Below, piece by piece: positions 40,102-49,540 of a DNA stretch of 64,000 bases; the stretch's first letter is position 1; each line of letters opens with the position of its first letter. The notes under the pieces were generated by a model. It saw nothing but the letters and a program-made list of their open reading frames with translations. It searched no databases and was not told where the DNA came from. The stretch comes from Versatilivorator sp963663845 (GTDB lineage Bacteria; Acidobacteriota; Terriglobia; Versatilivoradales; Versatilivoraceae): NCBI GenBank assembly GCA_963663845.2, contig OY760650.2:2976001-3040000 (forward strand), given 5' to 3'. The position numbers and the translations under genes were made by a program.

Positions 40102-42006
40102 GTGGCCCTTTCCTGCAAGACCGCCGGCCCCTTGATCCGGGGATGGATGGTCACTGCCCTGCTGGCCCTGCTTCAACCCTTTCCCTGTGCGGCCGGGGCC
40201 GACTCTTCCGGTCCGCCTGAAATCCTTTCCCTGTTTCCGCTGGGAGGCCGGCCGGGAGAGGAGTTTCAAGGGACCCTCAGGGGGCGCGGACTGGAGGGAG
40301 CGCGCAGGCTCTGGTTCGACTCCGGCGGCGTCAGGGCAACCGTGCTGGGCGTCCGGAACGAGGACGGGCCCAAGCCTGAAGAGACGCCCCAGTCGGACGC
40401 GGAGGCCAAGCCGGTCCAGTTGCTCGACCTGCGGATCCAGGTGGACCCGGCTGCCCGACCGGGTCCCCGCGGCCTGAGGGCGATCACGCCTGGCGGCCTT
40501 TCCCATCCGCTGACCTTCCACGTGCACGCCGAGCCCGGCCACCTGGAGAGCCCGGCTTCCCACGATCTGGCCTCCGAGGCCCAGACCTTGCCCGAGTGGC
40601 CCCTGGCGGTTCACGGGACCATCGGGCAGCCTGCCGAGGTGGACTACTACGCCTTCAGCGTCGCCGCAGGAGAGCGATTGCGTTTCGAGGTGCGTTCGCT
40701 GGCGCTTTCCGATATGGCCATCTCCCTCTATCAGCCCGCGGGGAGCTGGTTCAGCCCCGACCGCGCCCGCAGGCTGGCTTTCAGCGACGAGCCGGTGTCC
40801 TATCCCGAGCTGAGCACCGAGCCCGTCCTGAGCTACCGGTTCGGGGAGGCCGGACGTTACCTGGTTCGGGTCAGCGGCTTTATGGGCGAGGGCGGTCCGG
40901 ACCACCCCTACCTTCTGCAAATCAGCAGGGATTCGGACGAGCAGAACGGAAAGGCATCCGGTTCGGCCACCATCGGCTCGGGCAGGGACCTCTGGCAGGA
41001 ACGAAGCTGGACTCGGGAGCTTCGAACCGATCGAATGGAGGCGCTGCGGGCGCGAACGGCGTCGCCGCCCCGGCCTCCGTCCGACCCGGAGCCGGCTGGG
41101 GAGGATCAGGCCGGAACCAGGGAGACCCCGCGGCCGGAGGCCATTCCGGTCGTCGAGCTGGATGAAGCCCCGGACGAAGCCTCGAAGGCTGTGGTGGTTA
41201 CCCTGCCGTCGCTGCTGGCGGGAACCATCGAGCATCCGGGCGATGTCGACCGGGTGCGGTTTGCGGCCAAGGTGGGCGACCGCATCGCCCTGGAGATCGA
41301 GACTCCCCGGGCCACCGTGCCGGTCTTCAACCCCTACCTCAAGATGGTGGATGCCGAAGGCGCCGAAGTCCTGACCAACGTGCACTCCATATTGAATGCC
41401 AACACCGAGATCGAAAAGCAGATCCGGCCCAAGGTCATCCACTCCTTCCCCCGAGCCGGGGAGTTCACGCTGGAGATCCGGGACATCACGGCGGCCTTCG
41501 GCGGGCCCTCGATGGCCTACCGAGTCCTGATCCGTCCCCAGGTGCCCCACATGGGGCAGGTCCACCTGGAGGAGGACCATCTGAACCTGGTCGCCGGCAC
41601 GGCCACACCGCTGAGCCTGGTCACCGACCAGGAGGAGCACTTCGAGGGCAGCATCGCCTTGAGCCTGGCGGGACTGCCGCCCGGCGTGACGGCGGTGGCG
41701 GGCACCCAGGCGGCGCCAGACGCCCCTCCCGCGGTCAACGAGGGCCGCAAGGAGCGCTACGTTTCCCGGAGCCGCAAAGCGACCCTGGTGCTGGTTGCAG
41801 CCGCCGACGCACCGGCCACGCCGGTCCCGGTTCCGGTGACGGTGATGGCTCAACCCGTGGAGGAGGGACGCCTGGGCCGCAGGACCCCGGTGAAGGATCT
41901 GCTGTTGATGGTGGTGGCTCCGGCCGCAACCTCGGCTCAGGCAGCGATGAAGCCGGTTGAAAAGAACGGTCCGGAAAGAGATAATGAGCGCGTGTCCCCC
42001 GATTGA
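40102..42006 (+). CDS. secreted PPC-domain protein (PSD1 operon partner)
   Basis: The 634-residue protein starts at a GTG (40102), six bases after GAGGA. A signal peptide follows (TALLALLQPFPCAAGAD). The body consists of beta-sandwich modules of the pre-peptidase C-terminal (PPC) type, seen twice: GTIGQPAEVDYYAFSVAAGE (about 173-192) and GTIEHPGDVDRVRFAAKVGD (about 374-393). Such proteins are common partners of PSD1 and DUF1501 genes and probably bind substrate or cell-surface glycans. The PSD1 gene starts 10 bases after its stop, which indicates one operon. Confidence 0.75.
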   Translation: MALSCKTAGPLIRGWMVTALLALLQPFPCAAGADSSGPPEILSLFPLGGRPGEEFQGTLRGRGLEGARRLWFDSGGVRATVLGVRNEDGPKPEETPQSDAEAKPVQLLDLRIQVDPAARPGPRGLRAITPGGLSHPLTFHVHAEPGHLESPASHDLASEAQTLPEWPLAVHGTIGQPAEVDYYAFSVAAGERLRFEVRSLALSDMAISLYQPAGSWFSPDRARRLAFSDEPVSYPELSTEPVLSYRFGEAGRYLVRVSGFMGEGGPDHPYLLQISRDSDEQNGKASGSATIGSGRDLWQERSWTRELRTDRMEALRARTASPPRPPSDPEPAGEDQAGTRETPRPEAIPVVELDEAPDEASKAVVVTLPSLLAGTIEHPGDVDRVRFAAKVGDRIALEIETPRATVPVFNPYLKMVDAEGAEVLTNVHSILNANTEIEKQIRPKVIHSFPRAGEFTLEIRDITAAFGGPSMAYRVLIRPQVPHMGQVHLEEDHLNLVAGTATPLSLVTDQEEHFEGSIALSLAGLPPGVTAVAGTQAAPDAPPAVNEGRKERYVSRSRKATLVLVAAADAPATPVPVPVTVMAQPVEEGRLGRRTPVKDLLLMVVAPAATSAQAAMKPVEKNGPERDNERVSPD

Positions 42007-42016
42007 TGGAAATGCG

Positions 42017-44590
42017 ATGAGCAAGCATGCCCCCTGCCTTTCCCGGCGCCTGATCGTTTCGCTCCTGACTGCCGGATTTCTTCTGATCCCCGCGCTTCCG
42101 TCGGCGGCCGGCGCCGAGCCCACTTCGCCGGACCCCCTCTCCCTGCGCCTTGCGCCCGAAAAGACCACCCTGCGGTGGAAGGGCGCTTCCCAGCAGTTCT
42201 CGGTGGTGGCCACTCTTGCCGGCGGGCGCGAAAAGGACGTGACGGCCCGGGCCCGGTTCTCGCTGGCCGATCCGGGGGTGGCCCGACTCGGTTCGGCCGG
42301 CCGGGTGACGTCGGCAGGGGAGGGGGAGACCACCCTTGAGGTGACATTCGGGTCCTTGAAGGCCCGGGCCGCCGTGGTGGCGGTCGACTCGGCCCGTCTT
42401 CCTCCGTTCAGCTACGAAAGAGAGATCGGGGCCATCCTCACCCGGCGGGGCTGCAACGACGTTGCCTGCCACGCCGGGGTCAAGGGCCAGGGCGGCTTCA
42501 GGCTATCCGTCAATGCCGCTCATCCCCGTCAGGACTACGGTTGGATCGTCAAGGGCGGCGTCTACCAGGTTCTGACCGACGAGCCCGGAGGGCCCATCGT
42601 TCCTCGCGTTGACACGGAGGCGCCCGAACGCAGCCTGCTGCTGAGGAAACCGTCTCTGGAAGTTGCCCATGGGGGCGGGCTGCGGCTGGAGAAGGGGTCG
42701 GAGGACTACCGGGTGATCCTGGACTGGATCGGCCGGGGAGCGCCTTACCGCGAGGGCAATCGCGAGTCTCTGCCCAAGGTGGAAGGGCTGGAGGTGTTTC
42801 CCCGGGAAGGGTTGCTGCAGGAGGGAGGGAGCCGGCAGTTGATCGTGACGGCCCTGCTCTCCGACGGCGCCCGGGAGGACTTTACCCACCGGGTGCGCTT
42901 CGAGTCCAAGCAGCAGGAAGTGGCCGACCTGGACGGACAGGGCCTGGTGCGGGCTCTCAATCCCGGCGAGTCCAATATCCTGGTCCGCGGCGCCGGCTAC
43001 GAAGTGCAATCGAGGATCGGCGTGGTGGCCGAGTGGATTCCGGACTATCCGGAGCTGCCCCGCGCCAACTTCATCGACGACGAGGTCTTCGCCAAGCTCA
43101 GAAAGTTCAACATCCTTCCCTCCCCGCTTTCCGGCGATGGCGAGTTCCTCCGCAGGGTCTGCCTGGATCTCACTGGACGCATTCCTCCCGCCGGCCGCGT
43201 ACGGGAGTTTCTGGCCGACCCCGATCCCCGAAAGAGAGAGAAGCTGATCGAGGTCTTGCTCGACTCGCCGGAGTTCGTGGACTACTGGACCTTCCGCCTG
43301 GCCGACCTGTTCCGGGTGGCCGTCTTTCCGGTGGGGATCAATCCCAAGTGGAGCCAGTCCTACTGGGAATGGATTCGGGACGCCGTGGCCCGCAACCGAC
43401 CCTACGACCGGGTGGCCGAGGAGCGGATCAGCGCCCAGGGATACAGCCCCGCCTCCAGGCACTATCTTCCCTACCTGGTCCTGCCTCCACCCGAGAACAT
43501 GATGGGCGAGGAAGTTCGGGTCTTCATGGGGCGGCGCCTGGATTGCGCCCAGTGCCACGATCACCCCTACGAGCGCTGGACCCAGGACCAGTTCTGGGGC
43601 ATGGCGGCCTTTTTCGGGTCCATGTTCAGGCTCGGCGCCAATCCGGAATCGGTGGTCTTCGACAGCCCCGACGGACGGGAGGTGGCCGCCGACGTGCCCA
43701 GCCCCACCGAGCTGCGCGTCCTCCACCCCCGCACCGGCCAGGAGGTGGTCCCCACCCTGCTGAACGGCGCCCGCGTGTCTTACGACGGGCCCGGCTTCCC
43801 GCGGGGCGAGATGGCCAGGTGGATCACTTCGCACCCCTATTTCGCCGAGGCCTCCGTCAACCGTTTCTGGAGTTACTTCTTCGGACGAGGGATCGTGGAC
43901 CCGGTGGACGACTTCCGCAGCAACAACCCGCCCACCCATCCGGAGCTGCTGCGCCGGTTGGCCGAAGACTTTGCCCGCAACGGCTACGACCTCAGGCACC
44001 TGTTTCGCCGGATCGTCAGTTCCCGGACCTACCAGTTGTCGAGCGCCGTCAACCCCACCAACCGGGCCGACCGCCTCAACTACTCCCGCGCCCTGAGCCG
44101 TCCCCTGGACGCGGAAATCCTGCTGGATGCCATCTGCGACCTGACCGGAGTCCCCGAGACCTTCGGCAACTGGCTGCACAAGAAGAAGGGACGGGGCGGG
44201 CCCCCCAGGGGAACGCGGGCCGTCCAGCTCAAGGAAACCGACATCTATCAGTCCACCTTCCTCGACACCTTCGGGCGTCCCAACCGGTTTTCCATTCCCG
44301 AGCGGGACGGCAAGTCCAACCTGACCCAGGCCCTGCATCTGCTGGTGGGATCGACCTACAACGACAAGCTCTGGACCGAGGGGGCGCGGGTCCATGAACT
44401 GTTTCAGGGGGGAGCCTCGGACGCGGAGATCATCCAGGAGCTCTATCTGGCGGCCTTCTCGCGGTTCCCGGAGCCGGAGGAGGTCGAGGAACTGGAGCGT
44501 TTGATCGCGGGCACCGCCAGCCGGGAGCAGGCCCTCATGGACCTGCAGTGGGGGCTGATCACTTCGCGGGAGTTTGCGGAGAATCACTGA
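42017..44590 (+). CDS. PSD1-type protein with Ig-like domains, DUF1549 and DUF1553
   Basis: The signal peptide ends near SAAGAEP. A BIG2-like domain (about 40-125) precedes a cytochrome-like CxxxxCH segment, RRGCNDVACHAGVKGQGGF. A second Ig-like domain follows (about 255-340; GLEVFPREGLLQEGG). DUF1549 contains RRVCLDLTGRIPP, the CxxCH segment is CAQCHDHPYERWTQDQFW, and DUF1553 contains NRFWSYFFGRGIVDPVDDF. The length of 857 residues is normal for this subfamily. A DUF1501 gene would be expected next; one is found at 47147, but 2.5 kb of lower-GC DNA lies between. Confidence 0.85.
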   Translation: MSKHAPCLSRRLIVSLLTAGFLLIPALPSAAGAEPTSPDPLSLRLAPEKTTLRWKGASQQFSVVATLAGGREKDVTARARFSLADPGVARLGSAGRVTSAGEGETTLEVTFGSLKARAAVVAVDSARLPPFSYEREIGAILTRRGCNDVACHAGVKGQGGFRLSVNAAHPRQDYGWIVKGGVYQVLTDEPGGPIVPRVDTEAPERSLLLRKPSLEVAHGGGLRLEKGSEDYRVILDWIGRGAPYREGNRESLPKVEGLEVFPREGLLQEGGSRQLIVTALLSDGAREDFTHRVRFESKQQEVADLDGQGLVRALNPGESNILVRGAGYEVQSRIGVVAEWIPDYPELPRANFIDDEVFAKLRKFNILPSPLSGDGEFLRRVCLDLTGRIPPAGRVREFLADPDPRKREKLIEVLLDSPEFVDYWTFRLADLFRVAVFPVGINPKWSQSYWEWIRDAVARNRPYDRVAEERISAQGYSPASRHYLPYLVLPPPENMMGEEVRVFMGRRLDCAQCHDHPYERWTQDQFWGMAAFFGSMFRLGANPESVVFDSPDGREVAADVPSPTELRVLHPRTGQEVVPTLLNGARVSYDGPGFPRGEMARWITSHPYFAEASVNRFWSYFFGRGIVDPVDDFRSNNPPTHPELLRRLAEDFARNGYDLRHLFRRIVSSRTYQLSSAVNPTNRADRLNYSRALSRPLDAEILLDAICDLTGVPETFGNWLHKKKGRGGPPRGTRAVQLKETDIYQSTFLDTFGRPNRFSIPERDGKSNLTQALHLLVGSTYNDKLWTEGARVHELFQGGASDAEIIQELYLAAFSRFPEPEEVEELERLIAGTASREQALMDLQWGLITSREFAENH

Positions 44591-44596
44591 CGGATC

Positions 44597-44795
44597 GGTA
44601 AAAAAAGAGGAATCCACGAAGAGACACGAAGGACGACGAAGGGCCACCAAGGGGTTGGAGATGGCTTGAGAGGGGCACGCCAAAGGTAGGGAAGGAAGAA
44701 AAGACTCCCACGAAGGAGAACGGCGAACCACCAATGGACACGAATGAACACCAATTTGTGCGGGCGGGACGCCCGCGCTCCCGGGTGGGCTTCAT
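44597..44795. repeat. CCACGAAG run followed by an arm of the 36-bp repeat
   Basis: From 44610 the run has ATCCACGAAGAGACACGAAG and later ATGGACACGAATGAACACCA, the same family as 22664-22765. The right part (44759-44795) is one arm of the 36-bp repeat at 15538 and 15724, with the shared core GCCCGCGCTCCCGGGTGGGC. The whole stretch is non-coding and marks the left edge of the low-GC insert. Confidence 0.65.
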
Positions 44796-44829
44796 CCCTT
44801 GACATGGTCGAAAAGAACCAAGAACCGTA

Positions 44830-45906
44830 GTGGCCACCCCGTTTGACAACCTCTTGGAAGAGTTCGGCAGGCTTCCGCCATGTCCTGACCGCCAACCGAC
44901 CTTTCTGGAGATTGCAGGCTGTGCGCATAAGGAGAATGCGTGCAGCAACATCCTCGCGTTTTTCGTTGACCCAAGTGGCCCACATGGACTTGGAACGCTT
45001 TTCTTGGACGCGCTCGCGCAAATTGGCAAAGTTCCGATTCAGGAGGAGGTCGGCAGCAGTGTTTCAGTTTCCCGCGAAACCACAACCAAAGCTGGAAAAC
45101 GGATCGATCTTCTCATTCAGTTCAGTAGCCACGCGATCTTGATAGAGAACAAATTTGACTCGGGCGTTCGCAATCCATTTCGTGAGTATGCGGCCCACCT
45201 TGATTCCTTGGAACCGGCAGGACGGTCCAAACACAAGTTTCTTCTTACGCTTAGGCCTCACCCCGAAGATGTCGGCGACGAGTTTGAAAATATCACCCAC
45301 GAACAGTTGGTGAAGAAAATCCGTGCACTGCTTGGAAATTACCTCGCTGGTGCGGATACGCGCTATGTGACATTCCTGCTGGATTTTCTGAATACGCTTG
45401 ACAATTTGAATAGGGGTACGGTCATGAGCCCGGAATTTCTTGGCTTTCTCGCGTCACGTCGTAGTGACACTGAGAGTTTCCTTAGAGAGATCAACTTGTT
45501 CAAGGATGAACTCCGCAAAAAGATTCGCGGGCTAGCCGATCTAGTCGATGTCCAATCTAATGTGAGACAACTTCCGTGGAGAAAAAAGGATGAACTGTTT
45601 GATATTCTCGGCCATCACATCAGGCTCGCTTCGAATCTTGAGGTCGCAGTGGACACGTTCATCAGCCCTGAAGGTTGGAAGATCACGTTCCACGCACGAA
45701 TTGGCACCAACGACGAGTTGGAAAAACAGCTAAAGAGATTGGAGATTCCGTTTCAACCCGACAAGGAACACGGGAAGCGCTTTATCCACCCCACTCCCTT
45801 CGAATATACGGAGGATTTGGATCGGATTGCTCGGGTCGTCCGAGACATTGTAGATAGGCTTGCCAAGAGTGACGGGGCTGCGGGAGGAAAGGCCAGTGTT
45901 GAATAG
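44830..45906 (+). CDS. PD-(D/E)XK nuclease family protein (PDDEXK_4-like)
   Basis: The 358-residue protein shows the nuclease core in order: an N-terminal SNILAFFVDPSGPHGLGTLFL segment, then the catalytic KRIDLLIQF and ILIENKFDSG, that is D-x(n)-E-x-K. A helical region of unknown role fills the C-terminal half. Family members act on DNA in restriction, repair or mobile elements; the target is unknown. The start is a GTG at 44830. Codon use and base composition are clearly richer in A and T than those of the flanking operon genes, suggesting recent arrival. Confidence 0.75.
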   Translation: MATPFDNLLEEFGRLPPCPDRQPTFLEIAGCAHKENACSNILAFFVDPSGPHGLGTLFLDALAQIGKVPIQEEVGSSVSVSRETTTKAGKRIDLLIQFSSHAILIENKFDSGVRNPFREYAAHLDSLEPAGRSKHKFLLTLRPHPEDVGDEFENITHEQLVKKIRALLGNYLAGADTRYVTFLLDFLNTLDNLNRGTVMSPEFLGFLASRRSDTESFLREINLFKDELRKKIRGLADLVDVQSNVRQLPWRKKDELFDILGHHIRLASNLEVAVDTFISPEGWKITFHARIGTNDELEKQLKRLEIPFQPDKEHGKRFIHPTPFEYTEDLDRIARVVRDIVDRLAKSDGAAGGKASVE

Positions 45907-46027
45907 AGTGACTGTGGTTGGATGAGATGGCAGCGCAATTGGAGGCCCCCAATGGCAGTTCGCGGCAGTGTTAATATTCGGAGTGTGTGGGGGCTAGCGG
46001 GCCTAGCGTAGGGGATAGAGAGTGACA

Positions 46028-46434
46028 GTGCATCGACCGGTATGTGTTTCTGTAATTAACATGAAAGGAGGCGTTGGCAAGACAACGATCGTCTTGCAAC
46101 CATTGGTTTCCCACTACTGAATGAATCTCTCACCACTTTCAGGAATGAAAATCGTGGCCACTCGATTGATGTTATCGGCGTTGTCATCAATAACTCGTCT
46201 TATCATACCAGCGGGAACCGTGGCGGGCCGGAGAGGGCAACCGCTATGCACGAAATATTAGAGGAGGCAACAAAGAACGGGTGGCACCTGTTCCAGAAAC
46301 AAATACCTTTTTCTAGAGGTTTCCCCAAGATAATGCGTGGCAATTTCAATTATCCTGGTAACGCTACGGATTACGTTTGGTTTGCAAAAGAATTCTTTGA
46401 TCGACTTGGTCTACAGCCAGACCAAGATGGGTGA
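46028..46434 (+). pseudogene. ParA-family ATPase with internal deletion
   Basis: The frame from the GTG at 46028 reads as a ParA N-terminus with the Walker A box INMKGGVGKTTIV, and meets a stop at about 46120. From about 46097 a second frame reads as a ParA C-terminus: GFPLLNESLTTF, then IDVIGVVINNSS, then HLFQKQIPFSRGFPKIMRGN, up to a TGA at 46434. The middle third (Walker B region) is missing and the two parts are out of frame. I infer an internal deletion. An orphan gene follows after six bases. Confidence 0.65.
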
Positions 46435-46440
46435 TGGATC

Positions 46441-46962
46441 ATGACCAGTTCAAATCTCAGGAGTACATTACGCTTAATGGTCAGCGAATATGGTTACGAG
46501 CGAGTCAAAAAAGTTTTGCACCAAGTGGCAATTTCAGCGGGTCAATCGAAAAAGAGCAATTTGATTAATCAATCATCCAACAAGAACAAGCAGGTGCCCG
46601 TTGTCGCCACAAGTAAGAAAAGGAGAGCTACTGCCGACCAGTTTGTTGAGAGGATGGAACTGTCACCGGAGAGATATCCAGTCATTGTCGAGCTGGCAAA
46701 AAGGTTTGAGCGAAAGTCTTTTCTGCCCACTTCTGGCGACGTTAGAAACTTCTGTCAGATTTATGGACTTGACGAACCGGCTTCCAAATCTCGCTCCAGC
46801 GCCATTCCAAGGGTTTTTAGATTCTTGGCAACAATGGAGACCGACGAGATTAAGAAAGTACTGGACGGTGGGATGTTTTCCGGACCGTCACGCTTAGGGC
46901 CTATCGCTGACACTATCCGGCGAAATGGCAGGGCATTCTCCCAACCCCCAAGTTCGAAGTGA
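46441..46962 (+). CDS. hypothetical protein next to the parA remnant
   Basis: The 173-residue protein is basic in the middle (KKSNLINQSSNKNKQ) with a helical C-terminal half (ERYPVIVELAKRFERKSFLPTSG is the start of that region). It starts six bases after the ParA remnant's stop, so the two were probably an operon. The partner of a ParA is often a DNA-binding or adaptor protein, but I recognise no known family here. Base composition is AT-richer than the chromosome around it. The ORF is intact. Confidence 0.5.
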   Translation: MTSSNLRSTLRLMVSEYGYERVKKVLHQVAISAGQSKKSNLINQSSNKNKQVPVVATSKKRRATADQFVERMELSPERYPVIVELAKRFERKSFLPTSGDVRNFCQIYGLDEPASKSRSSAIPRVFRFLATMETDEIKKVLDGGMFSGPSRLGPIADTIRRNGRAFSQPPSSK

Positions 46963-47146
46963 CCATCGCCAAATCTCAAAGGCAAGTGATGGGTCTAAGA
47001 CTCATGAGCATCCTTGAATATGCCTTCACGTCGGAGTATCGTGGTCATTGAGCCGTGAAGCTTCTGCTACCGGTTGACGTCGGAGCAGGCGAGAACGAGC
47101 GGTCGCATGTCCCGGGCTGCCCCCAGGAAGGCAGGAGGATAGGTCA

Positions 47147-48487
47147 GTGCTGAAGAAAGTCGGCTGTTTGTCCGCCACCCGCGAGCAGTGGAACCGGCGG
47201 GAGTTTATCGGCGTCGGGTCGCTGGGGTTTCTGGGTATCCACCTGGGCCAGGCCTTGCGGCTGGAAGCGGCCCTGGCCGATCCCGGCCGGTCCAGTCGAG
47301 CCAAGGCCAAGGCCTGCATTCTGGTGTGGCTGGACGGCGGTCCCAGCCAGGTCGACACCTGGGATCCCAAGCCCAACAGCTCCTTTCGGCCCATTCCCAC
47401 CAACGTGGCCGGCATTCAGATTTCGGAGCTGCTTCCCAGGCTGGCCAGGCGGATGGACAAGCTGGCCGTCGTCCGCTCCATCAAGTCCTTCGGCAACGAC
47501 CATCCCCAGGCGGTGCACTACTCCGCCACCGGACACCTGCACAACCCCGCCATGCAGTTCCCGGCCCTGGGGTCGATCGTGGCCAAGGAGCTGGGGCCGC
47601 AGAACAACATGCCTCCCTACGTGATTGCGCCCCGCTGGGAGAAGAGCACCCAGTACCAGGACTACTTCAAGTCGGCCTTCCTGGGTCCGGACTATGCTCC
47701 CATGACCATTCCGGATCCTTCCAAGCAGGACTACCGGGTCCCCAACCTGAGCCTGCCCAAGTCGCTCATGCCGGCAGTGGTGGACAACCGCCGCTCCTTT
47801 CTCCAGGCGGTGGACCGGCTCTACCGCCATCGGGTGGAGAGCCTGGAGCATTCGCGGATGGATGCCTTCCTGGAGAAGGCCTGGGACATGATCCTGACTC
47901 CGAGCGTGGGAGCCGCCTTCGACCTTTCCAAGGAATCGACCAGGACCCGGGAGGCCTACGGGCTGGATTCGGTGGGCCAGAGCCTGTTGCTGGCCCGGCG
48001 CCTGGTGGAGGCCGGCACCCGCTTCGTGACCGCGGCCGGCTATCACGGGAACTCCTGGGATACTCACAAGGACAACGACAAGGGCCACCGCGACCGCCTG
48101 ACCCCACCCCTGGACCGGGCGCTCTCGGCGCTACTGGACGACCTCAGCCGGCGCGGGCTCTACGAGTCCACCCTGGTGGTGGCCATGGGCGAGTTCGGTC
48201 GGACCCCCCACATCAATCCCGATTTTGGCAGGGATCACTGGCCGGGCTGCTGGTCGTTGGTCCTGGGCGGCGGGGGCCTGCAGACGGGCCAGGTGGTGGG
48301 AAAGAGCGACGAGCAGGGAGCCGTGATCGTGGAGCGGCCCATCAGCATCGGGGACCTGTTCGCCACCGTCTACAAGGCCATGGGGATCGACTGGCACAAG
48401 GAGTACATGACGCCCGTGGGACGTCCCATCAAGATCGCCAACTCCTTCGACGACCTCACCGGTCAACCCATCTCCGAGTTGATTTGA
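47147..48487 (+). CDS. DUF1501 secreted protein, probable third gene of the split operon
   Basis: The 446-residue protein starts at a GTG (47147) with AGGAGG eight bases upstream. A Tat-like signal is present (WNRREFIGVGSLGFLG). The family segments are ILVWLDGGPSQVDTWDPKP, GEFGRTPHINPDFGRDHWPG and ISIGDLFATVYKAMGID. It differs strongly from the DUF1501 proteins at 11193, 49540 and 51036, and belongs to the subfamily usually paired with BIG2-type PSD1 proteins such as that at 42017. That supports an original operon now separated by the 44.6-47.1-kb insert. Confidence 0.85.
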   Translation: MLKKVGCLSATREQWNRREFIGVGSLGFLGIHLGQALRLEAALADPGRSSRAKAKACILVWLDGGPSQVDTWDPKPNSSFRPIPTNVAGIQISELLPRLARRMDKLAVVRSIKSFGNDHPQAVHYSATGHLHNPAMQFPALGSIVAKELGPQNNMPPYVIAPRWEKSTQYQDYFKSAFLGPDYAPMTIPDPSKQDYRVPNLSLPKSLMPAVVDNRRSFLQAVDRLYRHRVESLEHSRMDAFLEKAWDMILTPSVGAAFDLSKESTRTREAYGLDSVGQSLLLARRLVEAGTRFVTAAGYHGNSWDTHKDNDKGHRDRLTPPLDRALSALLDDLSRRGLYESTLVVAMGEFGRTPHINPDFGRDHWPGCWSLVLGGGGLQTGQVVGKSDEQGAVIVERPISIGDLFATVYKAMGIDWHKEYMTPVGRPIKIANSFDDLTGQPISELI

Positions 48488-48525
48488 ACCGCCGGCCGGG
48501 CGGCTGACAAACCGCCGGGCGGTTC
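48486..48525. terminator. compact bidirectional hairpin terminator
   Basis: GAACCGCC (48486-48493) pairs with GGCGGTTC (48518-48525), with further GC pairing inside the loop. The hairpin overlaps the stop codons of both convergent genes (48487 and 48524). A short T-rich run follows on the plus side (AGTTTCC). Confidence 0.5.
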
Positions 48526-49540
48526 AGTTTCCCGATTCCTGCGTGCTTTCGTTCGGCCTTTCCGACGCCAGGTAATAGCCCGCGCCGATCAGCACCGGAA
48601 CCCCGAAGGCGGTCACCCGCTTGACGAAGGTCACCTTGCGCTGCAACAGGTTGGTTGCGGGATTCTGGTTCCAGTAGTAGAGGAAGGTCTCTCCGAAGGC
48701 ATCGGCTACCCGCAGAACATCCCGCCCCCCAAAGCCGCCCATGAAGTCCGAGGACAACTCGGCGCCGAGCCGGGGATTGGCCGCGCCTGTAAAGAGGGTG
48801 TAGCCGGAGGTGTCCAGGCCGAACAGGTAGATGGAGCCGCTGCGCCAGCGGGGATTGTGGGCCAGGCTGACCGAGGCGAAATACCCCATGGAATCCAGCT
48901 CCATGGCGGCGCAGCGGACAAACTCCTGCAGGCGCGCCTCGGAAGGGCCGGCGTCGAGACCGACGGCGCTGACCTCCTCGCGCCGGCAGGTTCCGGGCAG
49001 GTCGCGCCGGTAGATCCCCGCCCCGATGGCGGCCGGGATTCCGTCCCAGTCGATCGTCTTGAAATAGGACGCCTTCGGCTCAATCTTCCCCGTCAGCGGG
49101 TTGGTGAAGGCGTAGTAGATCCAACCTCCTCCGAAGCTCGACCCGATCCGATAGTATTCCGACATGAGGTCGTTGCCGAAGTCATCCATCAGAAACCCCC
49201 ACGGCGTCCCCTCCCTCGACGGGTCGGGCGGCTGCACCAGCGCCCGGGACGCCCCCGGCACCGGCGTGAGTTCGGCGACGAAGACGTAGATGGGGCCGCT
49301 CTTCCAACGGTCGTCCTCGTGGAAGGCTCGCCGTGCCTCGTCAAAGCCCATTTCCTGGACGTACTCGTAGGCGCATTGCACGAAGACCTCAACGTCCTTG
49401 GGTGTCTGGACTGCCCTGGCGGCCACCGATTGGTCCGCGCACGTCACGGGACCCGGATAGCTGATGAGAGTCTGGGCGGTCCCTGTCAGGGGAACCAACA
49501 ACAGTGCGAGGAGCCCAAGGTGTGTCATTCGACGGAGCAT
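48524..49540 (-). CDS. secreted protein with two Cache-like domains
   Basis: The 338-residue protein begins with a signal peptide (HLGLLALLLVPLTGTAQT). Two homologous domains follow: about 45-170 with FVQCAYEYVQEMGFDEARRAF, DRWKSGPIYVFV and IGAGIYR, and about 185-330 with FVRCAAMELDSMGYF, PRWRSGSIYLFG and IGAGYYL. This pattern resembles single-Cache sensor domains, which bind small ligands outside the membrane. There is no output domain or membrane helix after them, so it may be a soluble binding protein. The ATG at 49540 shares bases with the stop of the DUF1501 gene upstream (TAATG), suggesting coupling. Confidence 0.6.
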   Translation of the reverse strand: MLRRMTHLGLLALLLVPLTGTAQTLISYPGPVTCADQSVAARAVQTPKDVEVFVQCAYEYVQEMGFDEARRAFHEDDRWKSGPIYVFVAELTPVPGASRALVQPPDPSREGTPWGFLMDDFGNDLMSEYYRIGSSFGGGWIYYAFTNPLTGKIEPKASYFKTIDWDGIPAAIGAGIYRRDLPGTCRREEVSAVGLDAGPSEARLQEFVRCAAMELDSMGYFASVSLAHNPRWRSGSIYLFGLDTSGYTLFTGAANPRLGAELSSDFMGGFGGRDVLRVADAFGETFLYYWNQNPATNLLQRKVTFVKRVTAFGVPVLIGAGYYLASERPNESTQESGN

